Shown: positions 22,358-26,539 of the stretch, piece after piece | How the letters are laid out: each line of letters starts with the position of its first letter | How positions within the stretch are numbered: position 1 is the first letter of the stretch | Source: Caryophanales bacterium UBA4951 | GTDB taxonomy: Bacteria; Bacillota_I; Bacilli_A; RFN20; CAG-826 | Assembly (NCBI GenBank): GCA_002397465.1 | Contig: DHAP01000046.1 | Span: forward strand, 2,110-28,648 | Length of the DNA: 26,539 nt | Direction: 5' to 3' | Position numbers and translations under genes: made by a program | Notes under the pieces: model-generated | Told to the model about the DNA's origin: nothing | Databases searched by the model: none | What the model saw: only the letters and a program-made list of their open reading frames with translations

Positions 22358-23152
22358 ATGGAAAACAAGAAGGCAAACGTCGCTGCAAAATACGAAAGCA
22401 ACCGTTCCAACAAACCACATTACATTTACTTTCAGCACGACACGAACCTTTCCTTTGGCATCCATCTCCATTCTTCTTTTGAGATCCTTTACCTTGAGAA
22501 AGGCAGTTTGATCACCACGATCGGAAACAAGAGCATTTCCTTAAAAGAAGGCGATACAGCGACAATATTGCCAAATCAGATTCATTCTTATCGCACGCGG
22601 GGGGATTCAAAATCCACCTTGGTCATCTTTAGCCAGGACTGGATTCCTAGCTATGGTAAAGCCGTGGCTTCAAAGCAATACGAAAACCCCTTCGTTTCTT
22701 ATGAGGCTCTGCCATTGTTAAAGAAAATCGAAAGCGAAAAGAACCATTTTCTCCTCAAAGGTTATTTGTATGAATTAGTTGGAGAAATAGACAAACATTG
22801 CGTTTTATCCGATTCCTCATATCGCGATGGCAGCATCCTCGAAAAGATGAGCGATTATGTTAAGAACAATTACATGAAAGACATCTCTTTGGAGAGCATG
22901 GCCCGGGACACGGGTTATTCCTATAACTACCTCTCCAGCATCTTCAACGCGAACTTTGGGATCAATTTCTCGAGGTATGTGAACTGTTTCAGAATCGAGG
23001 AAGCCGCTTATCTGCTTTCCACTGGGGAAGAGGAGATAACCGACATAGCCCTCGAGTGCGGATTCAACAACATCAGGAGCTTCAACAGGGCCTTCTTGGA
23101 CTTAAAAGGCGTTACTCCTCGAGAGTTCAGAAAGAGCGGTTCAGCCTACTGA
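22358..23152 (+). CDS. AraC-family transcriptional regulator
   Basis: A 264-residue regulator. The N-terminal half is a cupin sugar-sensing domain (HLHSSFEILYLEKGSLITT and KEGDTATILPNQIHSY). The C-terminal 100 residues hold two helix-turn-helix motifs: ISLESMARDTGYSYNYLSSIF, then EITDIALECGFNNIRSFNRAF ending in the AraC signature GVTPREFR. It is divergent from the xylA operon with a 120-base shared control region, so it most likely activates the xylan/xylose genes in response to a pentose. AAGGAG lies 11 bases before the ATG, rather far. It has its own -10 box. The ligand is inferred from position, not seen. Confidence 0.93.
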   Translation: MENKKANVAAKYESNRSNKPHYIYFQHDTNLSFGIHLHSSFEILYLEKGSLITTIGNKSISLKEGDTATILPNQIHSYRTRGDSKSTLVIFSQDWIPSYGKAVASKQYENPFVSYEALPLLKKIESEKNHFLLKGYLYELVGEIDKHCVLSDSSYRDGSILEKMSDYVKNNYMKDISLESMARDTGYSYNYLSSIFNANFGINFSRYVNCFRIEEAAYLLSTGEEEITDIALECGFNNIRSFNRAFLDLKGVTPREFRKSGSAY

Positions 23153-23233
23153 GCCCCGTCATATAAACCGACGTAAGCGAAAATTGATTATTGAATGTTC
23201 CACTTTGTGGAGTAGTTTTCTTTAGCGGTGGGT

Positions 23234-23258
23234 TATACTATCTCCACACCACTAGAGG
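23234..23258 (+). promoter_or_regulatory. asnS -10 box and ribosome-binding site
   Basis: TATACT lies at 23234-23239 and AGAGG at 23254-23258, 7 bases before the ATG at 23266. The short leader rules out the earlier in-frame start at 23191, which lies upstream of the promoter. Confidence 0.55.
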
Positions 23259-23265
23259 CAATTTT

Positions 23266-24651
23266 ATGCAAGATTCATCCATCAGCGTCCGCAAGCTCTA
23301 TGAAAAATTCGAGAGCAAAGAAGATTTGACCAAACTCGGCACGGTCACCATGACCGGCTGGATCAGAAATAACCGCAACAACGGAAAAGTCGGCTTCCTT
23401 TCGCTTCATGATGGGACGGCCTTCAAGAACGTTCAGATAGTCTATACCCCAGAGACCTGCGATTTCGTCAAGGTCTCCCATTATCCGATGGGCGGGGCCA
23501 TCGAGGTCAAAGGCGACGTCGTCATGACCCCGGATATGCCGCAGCCTTTCGAACTTCATCTCGTCTCAATCACCTTGCTTGGCGACGTGAATGAGGATTA
23601 TCCCCTTCAGAAGAAACGCGCCTCTTTCGAGTTTTTGCGAGATGAGGCTTATCTCCGTCCAAGGACCAACACCTTCGATGCCTTGTTCAGGCTTCGCTCG
23701 GTTTTGGCTTATGCCATCCATAAGTTCTTCCAGGAGAGGGAATTCGTCTATGTCCACACCCCGGAAATCACCGGCAATGACGCCGAGGGAGCCGGACAGG
23801 TCTTCACCGTCACGACTTCCGCGCCGGACCCAATCAACGACTTCTATGGCCGCAGGGCCTCTTTGACCGTCTCGGGACAGCTTCACGTCGAAGCCTTCGC
23901 GATGGCCTTCAAGAACGTCTACACCTTCGGGCCGACTTTCAGGGCCGAGAAGAGCAACACCCCACGCCACGCCTCCGAGTTCTGGATGATCGAGCCAGAG
24001 ATCGCTTTCGCTGACCTTGATGACGATATGTCCCTTATCGAGGAGTGCATCAAATACTGCGTCCAGTACGCCCTTGATAAATGCCCTGATGAGATGAACT
24101 TCTTTAATACCTATATCGACAAGACGGTCCTCGAGAAACTCCACAAGGTCTTATCCGCCCCCTTCAGGAAGATGGAATACACCGAAGGCATCGCCTTGCT
24201 TCAAAAAGCCGTCAAGGAAGGCCACCAGTTCGTCAACAATGACATCTACTGGGGCATGGACCTCCAGAGCGAGCACGAAAGATATCTGACCGAAGAGATC
24301 GTCAAGGGACCGATGTTCCTTATCAACTATCCAAAAGAGATCAAAGCCTTCTATATGAGGGAGAACGATGATGGCAAGACCGTGGCGGCCTGCGATTTGT
24401 TGGTGCCAGGGGAAGGCGAGATCGTCGGCGGCTCCCAGCGTGAGGAACGTTATGACGTCCTCAAAGCCAAGATGGACAAGATCGGCAACACCAAAGGCCT
24501 TGAGTGGTATCTGAATCTCAGAAAATACGGTGGCTGCGTCCACTCCGGATTCGGCATCGGATTCGACAGGCTTCTCATGTACATCTCCGGCGTCAGCAAC
24601 ATCCGCGACACCGAGCCTTACCCAAGGAACTCCTCGGCCCTTAAGTATTAA
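23266..24651 (+). CDS. asnS: Asparaginyl-tRNA synthetase
   Basis: A 461-residue class IIb synthetase of normal length. It charges tRNA-Asn with asparagine. An OB-fold anticodon-binding domain (VTMTGWIRNNRNNGKVGFLS) covers about residues 15-115. Motif 2 is FGPTFRAEKSNTPRHASEFW, followed by MIEPEIAFAD. Motif 3 is GFGIGFDRLLMYISG near the end. RxxNTPRHASEFWMIEPE is characteristic of AsnRS rather than AspRS or LysRS. The ATG at 23266 follows AGAGG; an in-frame ATG 25 codons earlier would add a tail outside the family. Two bases after the stop, a 47-residue peptide gene starts. Confidence 0.97.
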   Translation: MQDSSISVRKLYEKFESKEDLTKLGTVTMTGWIRNNRNNGKVGFLSLHDGTAFKNVQIVYTPETCDFVKVSHYPMGGAIEVKGDVVMTPDMPQPFELHLVSITLLGDVNEDYPLQKKRASFEFLRDEAYLRPRTNTFDALFRLRSVLAYAIHKFFQEREFVYVHTPEITGNDAEGAGQVFTVTTSAPDPINDFYGRRASLTVSGQLHVEAFAMAFKNVYTFGPTFRAEKSNTPRHASEFWMIEPEIAFADLDDDMSLIEECIKYCVQYALDKCPDEMNFFNTYIDKTVLEKLHKVLSAPFRKMEYTEGIALLQKAVKEGHQFVNNDIYWGMDLQSEHERYLTEEIVKGPMFLINYPKEIKAFYMRENDDGKTVAACDLLVPGEGEIVGGSQREERYDVLKAKMDKIGNTKGLEWYLNLRKYGGCVHSGFGIGFDRLLMYISGVSNIRDTEPYPRNSSALKY

Positions 24652-24653
24652 TC

Positions 24654-24797
24654 ATGGACAGCCAAGCAAAAGAACCATTAACAGAAGAACAAAGGAAGTC
24701 CTTGTCCCGTTCAAGGATCTTTTGGGCGATCGTGATTTTGGATGTCGTCATCGCCTGCTTGTTCGTCTATGAGATGATCGACTTATTCGTCAGATGA
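24654..24797 (+). CDS. 47-residue single-helix membrane peptide
   Basis: An ATG two bases after the asnS stop opens 47 codons ending in TGA. The product starts MDSQAKEPLTEEQRKSLSRS, charged, followed by one hydrophobic helix (about residues 22-39) and an acidic-hydrophobic end. The layout suggests cytoplasmic N-terminus and outside C-terminus. Its stop overlaps the start of the next gene (ATGA). No family is recognised and no ribosome site is seen, but the position and coupling make it likely to be real. It is too short for standard gene finders and could be missed. Function unknown. Confidence 0.6.
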   Translation: MDSQAKEPLTEEQRKSLSRSRIFWAIVILDVVIACLFVYEMIDLFVR

Positions 24798-25411
24798 TAA
24801 GACGCTTGAATGAGCATATAGATTATCTTCCTAGCGATGATAAGAACGGCCCTTGCCCCAAGATAGTCATCTTCCATGGGGAGGAGGCGACTCTTCTTTT
24901 GGACGTCTCAACGAATAAAGAAAGACTGGACGAAGTCCTCTCTTTCATCAAGGAGAAGGACTACCCATCTTTAAGGTATGTGGCCCTCACGCATTTTCAT
25001 GATGATCATACGTCCAACCTCATGTATCTAGACGATGACATCGAAATTCTTTGCTCAAAAAACACCGCGAGATATTTGTCGAGGAAATCCACTTTGGTGG
25101 AGAAAGACGAGGATTTTGACCTCGGAAATTACACGATTAGGCTGATACTCGTGCCGTCATTGCACGCGAAAGGATGCCTCGATGTCTTGGCGGATTCCTA
25201 TCTTTTCGTCGGCGATTCTCTCTACTACCGCCAAAGCGGTTCTTCTTATTATTACAACCATGAGATAGCCTACGAGATGCTTCGTAAATATGAGGGCATA
25301 GACTTCAAGACCTCCATCTCCGCACATGATCAAAATGACGAAAGCAAAGAGGAAGTCATATCGTTTTTAAAAAGACTGGAGCAAGCCCCAGTCACCAAAA
25401 TCATCCCTTGA
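24794..25411 (+). CDS. Metallo-beta-lactamase-fold hydrolase
   Basis: A 205-residue zinc hydrolase. The signature THFHDDH is at 66-72, giving the His67, His69, Asp71 and His72 ligands. The third His is in SLHAKGCLD, and the bridging Asp is in LFVGDSLYY, with a final His in the ISAHDQND segment. This is the full set for a two-metal MBL-fold enzyme. The family includes glyoxalase II, lactonases, phosphodiesterases and beta-lactamases. At 205 residues, a glyoxalase II-like small hydrolase is possible, but the substrate cannot be named. It overlaps the 47-residue peptide gene by four bases. It ends 15 bases from the convergent membrane-protein gene. Confidence 0.85.
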   Translation: MIRRLNEHIDYLPSDDKNGPCPKIVIFHGEEATLLLDVSTNKERLDEVLSFIKEKDYPSLRYVALTHFHDDHTSNLMYLDDDIEILCSKNTARYLSRKSTLVEKDEDFDLGNYTIRLILVPSLHAKGCLDVLADSYLFVGDSLYYRQSGSSYYYNHEIAYEMLRKYEGIDFKTSISAHDQNDESKEEVISFLKRLEQAPVTKIIP

Positions 25412-25426
25412 TCAACCAAGGCAGTT

Positions 25427-26128
25427 TCACTTCTTTGCATTATCCGTTTTGACGGAAGCAGGATCAGGATTGGGCATGCCATTCGGGGCGGTGCCTAAGC
25501 TGTCATAGTAGTTATAGCCATCAAGCTTTTTGTCATAGATGGTCTTGGCTCTTTTGGAGATGGCAAGGCTTCTTGAGAGGAAGGCCTGAACCACGACCAG
25601 GTAATAGATGATGGCGGTGAGCCATAACGGGACGAGGATGTAAGAGATCCAGTATTCGTTATGCCAGCTCGGAGTGGAGATGGTGTTCGGCCATTTCGCG
25701 AGCAAGGTGATGTTGAAGACCGTTGTGAAGTTATCGGGGTCGCCCCAATCCCATTGGTAGAAGAGACTTCCGAATTCGCCCCAGTAGTTGCGGCCCCATT
25801 CATCGGTTATGGCCGCGTAGATGATATAGGTGAGCAAAGAGACGAAGGCGATGACCCAAGGGGCGATGGCCTGGCGGTAGAAGAGACGGTGGTTGACCCT
25901 GGTCGCGTAGTTTTTGAAGTGGGATGGGTCCCCGACCACGCGGTATCTCACCGCGTCCGCGACGAAGAAGTCGATGCGTTTGGCTTGCTGTGCCATCGTG
26001 TATCTGATGAGCATGCCGATGAGACATAAGACCAATAACAAAAGAATCGCGACGATAAGAAGGAGCAACAAGAGTCTCTTGTCGTTCTCGGACATTGAGA
26101 TTTCAACGAAGATGTTCGTGAAACTCAT
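25427..26128 (-). CDS. Three-helix membrane protein with tryptophan-rich loop
   Basis: A 233-residue protein, or 222 if the ATG twelve codons in is used. Helices are at about 19-42, 87-107 and 158-181. Between helix 1 and 2 lies a basic segment (RIDFFVADAVRYRVVG). Between helix 2 and 3 a loop of 50 residues carries seven Trp (111, 116, 126, 128, 146, 155 and 160), with two Asn-type sequons. The tail is polar. AAGGA lies about 8 bases before the first ATG. Its start overlaps the stop of the Pro/Gln-rich gene by four bases (ATGA). I do not recognise the family. A Trp-rich outside loop suggests interaction with membrane lipid, sugar or a partner protein; that is inference. Confidence 0.75.
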   Translation of the reverse strand: MSFTNIFVEISMSENDKRLLLLLLIVAILLLLVLCLIGMLIRYTMAQQAKRIDFFVADAVRYRVVGDPSHFKNYATRVNHRLFYRQAIAPWVIAFVSLLTYIIYAAITDEWGRNYWGEFGSLFYQWDWGDPDNFTTVFNITLLAKWPNTISTPSWHNEYWISYILVPLWLTAIIYYLVVVQAFLSRSLAISKRAKTIYDKKLDGYNYYDSLGTAPNGMPNPDPASVKTDNAKK

Positions 26129-26539
26129 AAGTCGTCCTTTCCGTCGTCGTCTTTGCTGATGTCGATGACCTCATCGCTCTTCTTTTGAGGTATTTCCTCA
26201 TAGACGGGTTGGGCTTCTTTTGGGGTCGAGGCAATCTCATCAGGGGTTTTGCTCATGTCGATGACCGGGGTGTTGTCCTTCATTCCCAAAGTCGGGCCTT
26301 GGGGGTTTTGCTTGAAATAGCCATTCGCGTCAATCGGGGTTGGGTTAGGCTGTTGGGGCTGGGCGGGCTGAGTGGGGGCCGTCTGGTAATAGTTATTCTG
26401 GACATAGACGTTCTGAGGCGCCGGCGCGGCAGTTTGCTGGGCCGGGACTCCGTTTGGATGTATTTGGTTCTCGATCTGGGCCTTCTTGATCTCATCCACC
26501 TTAACGTCTTCTTCAAAGGGGGCGAAGAAAGATAGTCCC
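26125..26539 (-). CDS. Pro/Gln-rich protein, C-terminal part (cut by window edge)
   Basis: The frame is open from 26125 to the right edge, 138 residues. A GTG at 26499 could start a 124-residue protein, but no ribosome site precedes it and the frame reads on upstream (SFFAPFEEDVKVDEIKKAQ), so a longer protein is more likely. The visible part is low complexity: Gln, Pro, Ala and Tyr/Asn rich (NVYVQNNYYQTAPTQPAQPQ), then an acidic end (VIDISKDDDGKDDL). It contains VIDMSKT and VIDISKD, a short internal repeat. It looks like a disordered tail. The upstream domain is outside the window, and no function can be given. Confidence 0.65.
   Translation of the reverse strand, partial: GLSFFAPFEEDVKVDEIKKAQIENQIHPNGVPAQQTAAPAPQNVYVQNNYYQTAPTQPAQPQQPNPTPIDANGYFKQNPQGPTLGMKDNTPVIDMSKTPDEIASTPKEAQPVYEEIPQKKSDEVIDISKDDDGKDDL

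Noticed and set aside
23191..23265. Upstream ATG start for asnS adding 25 residues
   Set aside because: The -10 box TATACT and the ribosome site lie downstream of it, and the extra residues do not fit the family.
1..26539. Mycoplasma-type code with TGA as tryptophan
   Set aside because: TGA ends tsaE, tsaB, metI and the MBL gene at sensible positions, and tryptophans in conserved motifs are TGG.
1..26539. CRISPR arrays, insertion sequences, prophage or toxin-antitoxin genes
   Set aside because: No spaced direct repeats, transposase or integrase-like proteins, or matching small gene pairs were seen.

Overview
The window looks like a chromosomal segment of a Gram-positive, fermentative member of the Bacilli, possibly one of the uncultured gut lineages near Erysipelotrichia and Mollicutes. 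The lineage is an inference. It rests on a T-box leader, a TPP riboswitch in front of a ThiT-type transporter, a lipoprotein-type MetQ, a DUF402 nucleotide phosphatase, a YumC-type FAD reductase, and short dense operons. Several genes end in TGA and tryptophans are TGG, so the standard bacterial code applies. There is no sign of phage, insertion sequence, CRISPR, tRNA or rRNA.

Layout. 1-1316 (minus): two glycosyltransferase-type genes, the second cut by the window edge. 1406-3290 (plus): uracil-DNA glycosylase, then a TPP riboswitch and a ThiT-like thiamine transporter with an extra N-terminal membrane module. 3443-5314: a DUF3137 membrane protein convergent with a double zinc-ribbon membrane protein. 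5607-7344: a DUF47/PhoU-like protein with a PiT phosphate permease. 7452-8904: a DUF402 phosphatase whose 3' end overlaps a convergent FAD/NAD(P) reductase. 8963-11478: tsaE-tsaB-rimI-tsaD, the t6A tRNA-modification operon. 11508-12112: about 600 bases without a credible gene, holding a promoter-like site and two stacked structured-RNA candidates. 12113-13036: an esterase/lipase-family hydrolase.

13079-15900 (minus): metN-metI-metQ methionine importer behind a T-box leader whose predicted specifier is ATG and whose bulge fits a tRNA with discriminator A. 15916-22237 (minus): a xylan/xyloside utilisation block of xylose isomerase, cytoplasmic GH43 glycosidase with a CBM6-like tail, xylulokinase, and a GPH-family sugar symporter with a long charged tail. 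A divergent AraC regulator (22358-23152) sits beside it. The genes fit a simple route: import of xylosides or xylo-oligosaccharides, intracellular hydrolysis, isomerisation and phosphorylation into the pentose phosphate pathway. 23266-25411 (plus): asnS, a 47-residue membrane peptide, and a metallo-beta-lactamase-fold hydrolase. 25427-26539 (minus): a tryptophan-rich membrane protein and a Pro/Gln-rich protein cut by the window edge.

Most content is ordinary metabolism. I found no clearly new multi-gene system. The least explained pieces are the structured non-coding locus at 11582-11866, the mixture of Shine-Dalgarno starts with leaderless or hairpin-led starts, the ThiT fusion, the T-box with a non-consensus bulge, and the membrane-protein pair at the right edge.
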